Shown: positions 1-7,658 of the stretch, one piece after another
How positions within the stretch are numbered: the first letter of the stretch is position 1
Layout: the number at the start of each line of letters is the position of its first letter
NCBI GenBank assembly: GCA_031963005.1
Contig: JASSUL010000015.1
Coordinates: 1 to 51,211, forward strand
From: JASSUD01 sp031963005
GTDB taxonomy: Bacteria; Pseudomonadota; Gammaproteobacteria; Burkholderiales; Burkholderiaceae
Length of the DNA: 51,211 bases
Direction: 5' to 3'
Made by a program: the position numbers and the translations under genes
Notes under the pieces: generated by a model
Told to the model about the DNA's origin: nothing
Database searches by the model: none
What the model saw: only the letters and a program-made list of their open reading frames with translations

Positions 1-2
1 TA

Positions 3-941
3 GATGATTATTTATCTCCATTTTTACCAAAAACTCATCTGTTGAAGCCGAATTTAAATACTTTAATCGGCATTTCCACTGCACTCTTATTCTATGTCAT
101 TTTTTTAAAAAAAGAAGTGAATAATCAGTCTATACATATTAATGAGCAGTCTAGGCAAATTCAAGAGCAAGCTAAGCAAATTACCGCATTAAATGAGCGG
201 TTCGCTGCATTTGAAAATAAGCACTTTTATTTGAAAGAAAAAAAGCCATTTTTAACTGGCCTTGAAGATAAACATATCCTACATGCGGTCCACAATCCAC
301 CTACTCAAGGCATTATAGAAGTCGGCTTGAATATGACACTCAATAGAGTTCATGCATTCGCTCAATTGATCATCCTCAAAGAGCCCAATCTACAGTTAAC
401 ATTGCCTGCTGCAAATACCTTATCTCCAGGTTTAAGCTTTAAGTTTTTTGGTGCATTTACGAGATCCGCTGCTCAAGATGGGCGATGCCTTATAAAAGCC
501 ATGGAGGGCAGTGAAAAGAGTATCAAACTGGGCAATAACCATGAGAAGGGATCCATATCCGTTAATTCTGGAGAATATGTAGAGCTCGTTCCGGATACAA
601 AAAATAATTATTGGTATGCGGCCAATCGGAATGCTGTTTTGGATTTGATTCCGAGTTTTGAAGCATCGCTTGGCGAAAACGGCTGGCAACGGCTTCCCAG
701 TGGAATGATTATGCAGTGGGGGCGTGTGCTAACTGACATCAACGGTGCGTCGAGAGTCACATTTCCCATTGAATTTCCTTCAAATTTCCTGGTTATTCAT
801 GGAACTCCTTGGGCAGGAGGCCCTGGATCTACTGTTGAATGGGCGCAAACTCGATCAACAAAAGGAGTCACTTTATATACTAGTAATAATGGAGCCACAG
901 GAGCAGGATGGACCGTTTACTGGACTGCTATGGGATATTAG
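3..941 (+). CDS. Tail-fibre-like membrane-anchored protein, 5' end cut by window edge
   Basis: The frame stays open to the left edge, and the residues before the first usable TTG start (position 42) match the interior of the paralogue at 3110-4195, so the true start lies outside the window. Visible order: a hydrophobic segment (about 20 residues, starting near position 55), a Gln/Glu-rich coiled coil, a beta-rich region with an LTLPAANT motif, a WYAANRNA motif, then a C-terminal domain opening with GWQRLPSGMIMQWG and closing with an aromatic-Gly-Tyr end. That ending resembles the gp53-like C-terminal domain of phage tail fibres, which usually binds receptors. Here it sits behind a membrane anchor rather than in a tail operon. 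Receptor binding or host adhesion is inference; the paralogy is clear. Confidence 0.75.
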   Translation, partial: DDYLSPFLPKTHLLKPNLNTLIGISTALLFYVIFLKKEVNNQSIHINEQSRQIQEQAKQITALNERFAAFENKHFYLKEKKPFLTGLEDKHILHAVHNPPTQGIIEVGLNMTLNRVHAFAQLIILKEPNLQLTLPAANTLSPGLSFKFFGAFTRSAAQDGRCLIKAMEGSEKSIKLGNNHEKGSISVNSGEYVELVPDTKNNYWYAANRNAVLDLIPSFEASLGENGWQRLPSGMIMQWGRVLTDINGASRVTFPIEFPSNFLVIHGTPWAGGPGSTVEWAQTRSTKGVTLYTSNNGATGAGWTVYWTAMGY

Positions 942-1203
942 TGTCTGTATCTCAGAATAATGTGCGTGTCTAATAATGATTTCTTGAAAATTTTGGGCTT
1001 TTCTACTAGGCTGGGCTTGCAACCTTATATGTAAAGTATGTGCCATAAAAAGATTTCAGTAATAAACTGTATAGCTCTTTGTGACGGGGAAAGATAAAAC
1101 CCCAGTTTTAAATCGAAGTGGGAAACTATTGCTAGATTTTGATAGGTATTTGGCTAGAGATAGCTAATCTCTGGTATTTCTGCAAATTATTTGAGGAAAA
1201 TTA

Positions 1204-1863
1204 ATGACTCCAAGTTCCGACCCCTTAACGCGTTCTTCATCAGCATCTTCTTTTTCAATGTTCACTTTGCCTACAAATAATAATATAAATTATGCGGGCT
1301 CACAGCAAGATAAACAAATACCTGAATCTAGCAAAAAGAGGGAAGCATTAAAATTAGAGATTAGACCAGGCCCATCCACAAGGTTGATAAATAAATTAAG
1401 TCCACCGATTGAATATCAAGCTACAAGTACTAATATTAATAATCAACTCCAAGAAAATAGAGGTACATCAAGAGAAATTAATTCTGTAATATTATCTCAA
1501 AATCTATCTATTGCTGAGGATTCTAAAGATATCGATCTGCTAAAGGAAGTTTTACACAGAGGCCCTAGCTCTGAGGAATGTAAATCTATTCTAGAACGCA
1601 GCACTGCAATGCGTTCCTTTATAAGTGATCTTCGTCGTCTTAGAATGAAATTTCGTGCATGTTTGGGATTAAGTGCATTCACTTTATTATGTATTTTTGT
1701 TTTTGAATACCGGGCAACGAGTCAAAGAGATATAGAGACTTTTGTTTATAATTTTTTTGTAGGTGCTCCATTTTTATTAGGTTTTTTTGGCACCGCCTTG
1801 TTAGAAAGGATTGATATTAAATATACTATTGAAAATATAAATAATCATGAAAAATATGTTTGA
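1204..1863 (+). CDS. Ser-rich protein with C-terminal two-helix membrane hairpin
   Basis: Not recognised as a named family. 219 residues. The first 100 or so are polar, Ser/Asn-rich and probably disordered. Two hydrophobic segments follow at about 152-168 and 181-200, separated by a short loop, with a charged tail. The start has a Shine-Dalgarno-like GAGGAAAA just upstream, in the same arrangement as the gene at 2198. Disordered N-terminus plus membrane hairpin is an architecture known from inclusion- or vacuole-membrane effectors of intracellular bacteria; applying it here is inference. AT-rich relative to the core genes, and set among the tail-fibre-like paralogues. Confidence 0.65.
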   Translation: MTPSSDPLTRSSSASSFSMFTLPTNNNINYAGSQQDKQIPESSKKREALKLEIRPGPSTRLINKLSPPIEYQATSTNINNQLQENRGTSREINSVILSQNLSIAEDSKDIDLLKEVLHRGPSSEECKSILERSTAMRSFISDLRRLRMKFRACLGLSAFTLLCIFVFEYRATSQRDIETFVYNFFVGAPFLLGFFGTALLERIDIKYTIENINNHEKYV

Positions 1864-2197
1864 TTTGAGTGGATTTTTGAGGTGTTTAAGCTTAAAAGTG
1901 GCATAAATGACTGTAAAAATCTAAATTTTTAATAAGGGTGTAGACCTGCGATGGGGAAGTAAGGTTGATATGCCAGCGTAGTGGCCGGTAAGCTTGAATT
2001 TTTTATCTGCAAGATTTAGTTATTTCTAATAAATATATTATCTTACTTGGAATTTATACCCTCCGTAAACGGCTAGAAAACTATAAATATCCGCTAAAGT
2101 TCTGTCTATTTTTGAATTTATTCATCAATAGAATTGATGATTTTACATGTAATTGCTTTTCCGCTTCAATTATTTCTATGAGCATTTAAGGAAAATT
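1864..2197. other. Intergenic stretch without a gene
   Basis: About 330 AT-rich bases between the two Ser-rich membrane genes. I see no convincing open frame, RNA gene or terminator. A more GC-rich patch near 1940-1995 stands out from its surroundings and may be a remnant of something else, but I could not identify it. Confidence 0.5.
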
Positions 2198-2992
2198 ATG
2201 ACTGGAAGCCTTTCTCCATTACAGCGACCTGTATCCCATTCTCCGTCGAGTTTTGCTTCACCACCCCACTTTTCTCTGGACAATGATAGAGAAAGCGTAT
2301 TGGAAGAGGCTGTTTTTCTATCAGATCCATACTCTCCATCATTATCATCATATCCTGTATCGCATGAAGAAAATATGTACTCTGGAATTGAAGAGAGCGA
2401 TGATGGGATAGCTAGCTTGGGTTTTCAAATAAATAGCAATAAGGCAGAGCGTATTGATGCCAAAGGCAAAGGCAAAGCAGTGTCCGAAAGGCAGCCTCGA
2501 GATAATGTGCAAAAGCCCGTTGCATCTTCGTCAACTAAATTAGCCTCTAGATCAAGGCCAGCAATTACTTATGAAGCTATGAGCTCTAGTTCTAATAATA
2601 CCTCTCAACTAAGCAATGATCTTTTAAGAGAAACTCATTATGTACGTGTAGGAATACCTCAGAATTCATCTACTAATCCTAAAAATATCAAATTATTACC
2701 TAAACATATATCTCATGAAGAATATGCATATATTATTTTAAAAAATCAGAATGTATTTTCTATTGTAAAAGGCTGGAATAAGTGTTTAATAGGATTTTAT
2801 ATCTCTGTCGCTTGCTTATTTTTTATTCCATATAAAGTCGAAGACTATAAGGTTGGTGCTACTATTTTCCTTGGTGGTTCATTGTTTTCTGTAATATTAC
2901 TTGTGGCTGCTATGCATAATAAGATAGAAAGAAATTCAAAGCAGCAGCAGAAGGTAATGCAGAATTTATATCGTGGTTCTCAACCGGTCTGA
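2198..2992 (+). CDS. Ser-rich protein with C-terminal two-helix membrane hairpin
   Basis: 264 residues from the ATG at 2198, chosen over an in-frame upstream start at 2153 because AAGGAAAA precedes it exactly as in the gene at 1204. The N-terminal 140 residues are rich in Ser, Pro and acidic residues, with a short Lys/Gly stretch (KGKGKA) near 89-94. Hydrophobic segments lie at about 195-211 and 219-238, followed by a basic and Gln-rich tail. The overall plan matches the gene at 1204, though sequence identity is low, so common origin is probable but not proven. No catalytic motif is visible. Probably an exported, membrane-inserted accessory protein. Confidence 0.65.
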   Translation: MTGSLSPLQRPVSHSPSSFASPPHFSLDNDRESVLEEAVFLSDPYSPSLSSYPVSHEENMYSGIEESDDGIASLGFQINSNKAERIDAKGKGKAVSERQPRDNVQKPVASSSTKLASRSRPAITYEAMSSSSNNTSQLSNDLLRETHYVRVGIPQNSSTNPKNIKLLPKHISHEEYAYIILKNQNVFSIVKGWNKCLIGFYISVACLFFIPYKVEDYKVGATIFLGGSLFSVILLVAAMHNKIERNSKQQQKVMQNLYRGSQPV

Positions 2993-3109
2993 CTGAGTAT
3001 TTAGCATATATATGCGCAAATCAGTGAGAAGTGGAAAATCCTGAATTCATTATTGCAATATATAACCTTCATATGGATGAAGTCTTTCTATCATTTTTCG
3101 GAGCTAAAA

Positions 3110-4195
3110 ATGGGAAATATATTTTCTTTACCCACTCAAAGATCATATCAAGAACTCTTTAATGCATCAAATACTGCATCAAATACTCAAATAATAAACT
3201 CTATACAAAATGATGTGGATCAAGAGGATATAGAAAAAGGGTTTTATTCTGCAAACCAGAAAGATTCTAATTCGATACGTACTGATTTATATCAATTTTT
3301 ACCAAAAACTCATCCGTTGAAATCGAATTTAAATTCTTTCGTCGGCATTTCCATTGTACTTTTATTTTATGTGATTTTAAAAAGAGAGATAAGCCAATCT
3401 ACGCAAATTGCCGCATTGAATGAGAAGTTCGCTATATTTGAGAATAAGCACTTTTATCTGAAAGATGAAAATGCATTTTTAACCGGCTTTAAAGATCAAC
3501 TTATTCTAAATACTGCCCATAATAAACTTAATCAAGGTGTTATAGAAGTAGACTCGAATAGGACACTGGATATAGTTGATTCACTCGCTCAACTTATCGT
3601 CCTCAAAGAGCCCAATCTGCAGTTAACATTACCTGCTGCCAATACTTTAATTACCGGTTTAAGCTTTAAGTTTTTTGGGACATTTACAAGCTCCCTAACG
3701 GAAAATGGGTCATCCCTTATAAAACCAATGGCTGGTAGCCTAGATTTTATCGAGCTTGGCAATAAACATAATGCGACTTCCATATACCTTAATTCTGGAG
3801 AATATTTAGAATTAGTTGCCAATAAAGAAGCCAACTGTTGGTATGCGGCTAATCGAAATACAGCTTTAGGCCTGACTCCTAGTTTTGAAGGATCGGCAGC
3901 TGGAAAAATGGGCTGGCAAAAATTTACTAAGGGGAGGATTGTGGAGTGGGGGGAGGGGCGCACCGATCAATCTGGTGTATTAGATATCAAATTTTCAGCT
4001 CCATTCACCGAGCAGGATTCCATAACCCTACTTGGAACTTACGTTAATATGAAAACAGGTTCGGAGCGTATATTTGCTATGGGGTATGCATATAATGCTA
4101 TATCAAAAACGGGTATTCAATTCCGCGCATTAGATGATGTTGATGGTTCACCTTTACGAAACACGGTGGTTCGATGGGAAGTTAAAGGATATTAA
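3110..4195 (+). CDS. MGNxFS-type tail-fibre-like membrane protein
   Basis: 361 residues. I place the start at the ATG at 3110 rather than 3053 because the leader (CGGAG, then an A-rich spacer, then ATGGGAAATAT) is repeated almost unchanged before the paralogue at 4374. The N-terminus reads MGNIFS, with Gly2 and Ser6 as in eukaryotic N-myristoylation sites. A conserved acidic patch (DVDQEDIE) lies near 35-42, a membrane segment near 75-90 and a short coiled coil to about 115. The beta-rich middle carries LTLPAANT and WYAANRNT. The C-terminal domain starts near 267 with a degenerate GWQKFTKGRIVEWG motif and ends in a Gly-Tyr. Domain resemblance to gp53-like tail-fibre ends is by motif; host targeting is inference. 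Confidence 0.78.
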   Translation: MGNIFSLPTQRSYQELFNASNTASNTQIINSIQNDVDQEDIEKGFYSANQKDSNSIRTDLYQFLPKTHPLKSNLNSFVGISIVLLFYVILKREISQSTQIAALNEKFAIFENKHFYLKDENAFLTGFKDQLILNTAHNKLNQGVIEVDSNRTLDIVDSLAQLIVLKEPNLQLTLPAANTLITGLSFKFFGTFTSSLTENGSSLIKPMAGSLDFIELGNKHNATSIYLNSGEYLELVANKEANCWYAANRNTALGLTPSFEGSAAGKMGWQKFTKGRIVEWGEGRTDQSGVLDIKFSAPFTEQDSITLLGTYVNMKTGSERIFAMGYAYNAISKTGIQFRALDDVDGSPLRNTVVRWEVKGY

Positions 4196-4282
4196 AAATT
4201 TTCCTCTCCGTGAGCGATTGCTGGAGATTATGAACAGGCTCTTAGATTTATGTCCTCTGCAAACTGCTAGAAAGTGAAATAA

Positions 4283-4326
4283 CGTCGGGTAGCGGGAGCG
4301 TAGTAATGCGCTCCCGCTACCCGACG
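4283..4326. repeat. Perfect 18-bp GC-rich inverted repeat
   Basis: Arms 4283-4300 and 4309-4326 are exact reverse complements with an 8-base loop. The stem is far more GC-rich than its AT-rich surroundings. It lies between the two MGNxFS genes. No T-run follows on either strand, so it is not a textbook terminator; it could still stop transcription, stabilise an mRNA end, or be a REP-like element. Confidence 0.85.
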
Positions 4327-4373
4327 GTCAGTAAAAATAGAATACATCAGGCTATCATTTTTCGGAGTTAAAA

Positions 4374-5543
4374 ATGGGAAATATGTTTTCTTCATCAATT
4401 CAGCGTCATTATCAGTCATTATCTAGTACATCAAATACGCAAATAGTAAAATCTGTAGAAAAGGATGTGGATCAAGAAGATATAGAGGAGGGGCCTGATT
4501 TTCAAAATCAGCGAGATTCTCATTCAATACATACTAATTTATATCAAGTTTACCAAATCCTTAATCAATCAAAACCCAATGTGGCTTTTTTAAAAAATGC
4601 TTTTATTGGGTTTTTTGCACTTTATATGCTTAGGGAATTGGATAACCTGTATAAACAGGATGCAAATAAGTCTAGACTAATTGAAGATCTGTATAAAAAA
4701 GACGAAAATAATTCTAAACGGATTGAATATCAGTCAATGCAAATTGCCGCATTAAACGAAAAAATCGCCGTATTTATTAATAAAAATCTTGATATAAATG
4801 ATGGAAAGCCATTTTTAGCAGGCCTTGAAGATAAAAAGATCCTACATACTATCCATAATCAACCTACTCAAGGCATTATAGAAGTCAGCTCGAATATAAC
4901 GCTGGATAGAATGAGTGCATTCGCTCAATTGATCATCCTTAAAAAACCCAATCTGCATTTAATATTGCCTGCTGCAAATACCGTATCTCCAGGCTTAAGC
5001 TTTAAGTTTTTTGGGACATTTACAGGCCCCACTTCTAAAGATAAGCGATGTAGCATCAAAGTGATGGATGGCAGCCGGGATACCATCCTGATGGGGAACA
5101 ATCATGAGGAGAACTACATACTCGTCAATTCTGGAGAGTATTTAGAGTTAGTGGCCAATGAAAAATCCAACTGTTGGTATGCCGCCAATCGGAATGCTGC
5201 TTTAGACATTACTCCTGTTTTTGAAGGGGTTGAAGGAGCTGAAGGGGCAAGAGTTGAGCAAGGTGGCTGGCGACGCTATACGAATACAGGAATGATTGAA
5301 CAGTGGGGATCGGTAGACATACCTAGGCCTGCAATACCCATAATACTAGAGGTCAAATTCCCAGTTCCCTTCACTTTAAAGGATTCCATAACCATACATG
5401 GAACTTTTATTGGTGCGGGCGGCGCATATGTCTATGAGTTGGAAGGCACACGATCAGAAACAGGTGTCAAATTACAGCTAGTCACTATTAATGCATCCTG
5501 GCAATACGCCAAGACTATTCGATGGAGCGCTAAGGGGTACTAA
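4374..5543 (+). CDS. MGNxFS-type tail-fibre-like membrane protein
   Basis: 389 residues and the longest of the three paralogues. The start is fixed by the same CGGAG leader as at 3110. The N-terminus MGNMFSSS again has Gly2 and Ser6. The DVDQEDIEEG acidic patch is near 31-40, a weaker membrane segment near 72-87, then a longer coiled coil (about 88-140) with two related segments containing LYKQD and LYKKDE, suggesting an internal duplication. LPAANT and WYAANRNA motifs follow. The C-terminal domain opens with GGWRRYTNTGMIEQWG and ends in KGY. It differs from the paralogue at 3110 mainly in coiled-coil length and in the loops of the C-terminal domain, the pattern expected for a diversifying binding tip. 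Confidence 0.78.
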   Translation: MGNMFSSSIQRHYQSLSSTSNTQIVKSVEKDVDQEDIEEGPDFQNQRDSHSIHTNLYQVYQILNQSKPNVAFLKNAFIGFFALYMLRELDNLYKQDANKSRLIEDLYKKDENNSKRIEYQSMQIAALNEKIAVFINKNLDINDGKPFLAGLEDKKILHTIHNQPTQGIIEVSSNITLDRMSAFAQLIILKKPNLHLILPAANTVSPGLSFKFFGTFTGPTSKDKRCSIKVMDGSRDTILMGNNHEENYILVNSGEYLELVANEKSNCWYAANRNAALDITPVFEGVEGAEGARVEQGGWRRYTNTGMIEQWGSVDIPRPAIPIILEVKFPVPFTLKDSITIHGTFIGAGGAYVYELEGTRSETGVKLQLVTINASWQYAKTIRWSAKGY

Positions 5544-5997
5544 TGTTGTTATCCAGCTAAAATTCGATAGAGAACGTTCGATAATAAGTCATTCAAAGAA
5601 ATTCAATCTATAAAGTGCTTGATATCTTTTTCTAGCATTTCTGAGTTGCACGCTTTGGAATGTATAGAGCAATTTTTTGAGCGTGACTTATCTGTTTCTC
5701 AAAATAAAAACAAAGATCTAGTGGGGGACTACCGCATAGTCTAGCTGGCGGATAAATCCAGTTCGAGAGTATCTTGCAGCGCTGTCGCAATGCATTCGCT
5801 CACAAAACGCGGGAAAAAAGGAGGGGTAGTAGCCTTGGCCATTCTGGAATTAACGCTCGTTTAAATTTGGATTAAAGCTTCGTCCAATCCGGATTAGATG
5901 GCCATATAATCCGGATTGAAAGCGGTAAACATAGCTTCTCTATCTCGACCACAGCTATGCCGTGGAGCTATTGAGGAGAGGGTATAGGGATAACCTT
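5544..5997. other. Intergenic stretch at accessory/core boundary
   Basis: About 450 bases separating the tail-fibre-like cluster from the core methylase gene. No substantial gene is visible. It holds a near-perfect 34-bp palindrome (listed separately) and, on the minus strand at 5842-5741, a 33-codon frame beginning MAKATTPPFFPRF without a clear ribosome-binding site, which may be the stub of a lost gene. Confidence 0.55.
5885..5918. promoter_or_regulatory. 34-bp palindrome with two AATCCGGATT cores
   Basis: The 12-base outer arms (5885-5896 and 5907-5918) are exact reverse complements. Each arm contains AATCCGGATT, itself a perfect 10-bp palindrome, and the centre is ATGGCCAT, also self-complementary. 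Only one base pair of the 34-bp dyad mismatches. Two dyad half-sites about two helical turns apart suit a dimeric DNA-binding protein. Which gene it would control is unclear. Confidence 0.6.
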
Positions 5998-6756
5998 TTA
6001 CTGTGCAAGAAATAGAAAAATAGCAGGGCGTTTGTGTACATCAAAAGTGGAAGTCAACGCGCCTGTTTCTAAGGCTTTTTTCCATGCCGCAATCGGGCGG
6101 GTATGGATTTGTTCGCTGGGTAGCGTTAAATCTACGGCGATACACAATAAAGTGGATGGGGCGCAGGCGGTGCATAGCGTGCGGAGCATGGAGGTATTGC
6201 GATAGGGCGTTTCTATAAAAATTTGCGTTTGTTTTTCGCGGCGGGATTGGTGTTCTAGGGCCTGTAGTTGGCGGGCTCGATCATTTTCGGCGACGGGGAG
6301 ATAGCCTTGAAAGGCAAAGCGCTGACCTTCTAGCCCTGAAGCCATTAACGCCAGCAAAATGGAGCTGGGGCCCACTAAGGGAACCACTCTGATGCCGATG
6401 GTATGCGCATGGCGCACCAAACTGGCTCCTGGATCGGCTACGGCAGGGCATCCGGCCTCAGAAAGCAGTCCTGCATCTTGGCCGGCCTGTAGCGGCGCTA
6501 GCAAAGTATCGATGTGTGCGTTGGGGGTGTGCTTGTGAAATTCTTGTATATCGATTTGCTGAATCGGATGTGAGAGCGCGGCTGTGGCGTCGAGTCCTTT
6601 TAAAAAAGCCCGTGCGGTTTTTGCATTCTCTGCAATGTAATACGTGAGCGTAGCGGCCTGTTGTTGTACGCTATGCGGTAGCACACTGGCATAGATTTCT
6701 GGACTGAAACAGCCTAGCGTATTAGGAATTAAATAGAGCGTGCCGGTCTTGGGCAT
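5998..6756 (-). CDS. SAM-dependent methyltransferase, RsmI-like (tetrapyrrole methylase fold)
   Basis: 252 residues. GLLSEAGCPAVADPG at about 96-110 and LVGPSS at 127-132 are signature segments of the tetrapyrrole-methylase superfamily as used by RsmI, which 2'-O-methylates C1402 of 16S rRNA. The protein is shorter than typical RsmI (about 280) and lacks the classical N-terminal start, so it fits the shorter RsmI-related proteins that sit beside maf in Burkholderia-type genomes. The substrate is therefore uncertain: an RNA base or ribose is most likely. Same strand as maf, 114 bases downstream of it. Confidence 0.75.
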   Translation of the reverse strand: MPKTGTLYLIPNTLGCFSPEIYASVLPHSVQQQAATLTYYIAENAKTARAFLKGLDATAALSHPIQQIDIQEFHKHTPNAHIDTLLAPLQAGQDAGLLSEAGCPAVADPGASLVRHAHTIGIRVVPLVGPSSILLALMASGLEGQRFAFQGYLPVAENDRARQLQALEHQSRREKQTQIFIETPYRNTSMLRTLCTACAPSTLLCIAVDLTLPSEQIHTRPIAAWKKALETGALTSTFDVHKRPAIFLFLAQ

Positions 6757-6870
6757 ACAAAAAGTCTCAGAATTGCGTGATGGGTGTAAAAGAAAAAGGG
6801 CAAGGCAACAGCATAAAAGGCTTTGAATAGCGACATTCCCGCCTTTTCATTCCTCATACAGCAGCTCGAT

Positions 6871-7485
6871 TTACGCAGAGTGGGCAAAAAGGGAAACGCC
6901 CGCAGCTCTTAAAAAACGCGTAAGCGTGATGAGAGGAAGCCCGATTAGTGCGGTGGGATCATCACTTTCAATCGCATCGAGTAATGCAATGCCCATTCCT
7001 TCTGCCCGCGCGCTGCCGGCTACATCGTAAGGGCGTTCTAGGGCAAGATAGGCTTCTATTTCTGCGTCTTTGAGATCCCGAAAACGTACTCGTGTCATTA
7101 CACAAGCGGTGTTGCAGGTTTGGGTGCGTGTGTCATAGAGGCAGATTCCGGTATGAAATTCCACCTGCTGTTTACGCATGGCGCACAATTGCTCAAACGC
7201 TGCGGCGTGATGCCCAGGTTTGCCAAATGGTTTTCCGTTGCAACTGGCGACTTGGTCTGACCCAATCACTAAAGCGTGCATAGCATCTTGCGCCACCTTG
7301 CTGGCTTTTGCTTGCGCTAAACGCGTTGCAGTGGCTGAGGGGGATTCATGGTGTTGAGCGGTTTCATCTACATCAGGAACAATGATCTCAAAAGGGAGTT
7401 GAAGGCGCTGTAATAGCGCTTTGCGATAAGGAGAGCTGGAGGCAAGAATCAAGCGAGGCAAAGGGGAAGACAAGATAACGCTCAC
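6871..7485 (-). CDS. maf: Maf-family nucleotide pyrophosphatase (YceF type)
   Basis: 204 residues, the usual size. SSSPYR at 16-21 is the N-terminal substrate loop; the catalytic Asp is in GSDQVA (Asp77) and a conserved Lys follows in FGKPG. Maf proteins hydrolyse non-canonical or modified nucleoside triphosphates to monophosphates; the YceF subgroup prefers 7-methyl-GTP, and the short ASSSPYR loop matches it better than the dTTP/UTP subgroup. The rpmF-plsX-fabH neighbours common in Proteobacteria are absent here. The subgroup assignment is inference. Confidence 0.85.
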   Translation of the reverse strand: MSVILSSPLPRLILASSSPYRKALLQRLQLPFEIIVPDVDETAQHHESPSATATRLAQAKASKVAQDAMHALVIGSDQVASCNGKPFGKPGHHAAAFEQLCAMRKQQVEFHTGICLYDTRTQTCNTACVMTRVRFRDLKDAEIEAYLALERPYDVAGSARAEGMGIALLDAIESDDPTALIGLPLITLTRFLRAAGVSLFAHSA

Positions 7486-7658
7486 AAATCGAAGAAGGGG
7501 CTATAGAAGGGTCTACTTCAGCCAAGATGTTCAGTATGATGGTAGCTTGGACTACCTGTACTGCGCGCATAATTGGAAAGTAGTTGCGTCTATTGGCAAT
7601 ATCTCCATTATAAGCTGTGGTCTGTTGAGCGACCAAGCTTCCCCAGGATGTTTTAAAA

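Noticed and set aside
1..5543. Prophage or tail-like injection system.
   Set aside because: Only tail-fibre-type C-terminal domains are present; there are no baseplate, sheath, tube, terminase or capsid genes, and the N-termini have membrane segments instead of tail-attachment domains. Sequence left of the window could change this.
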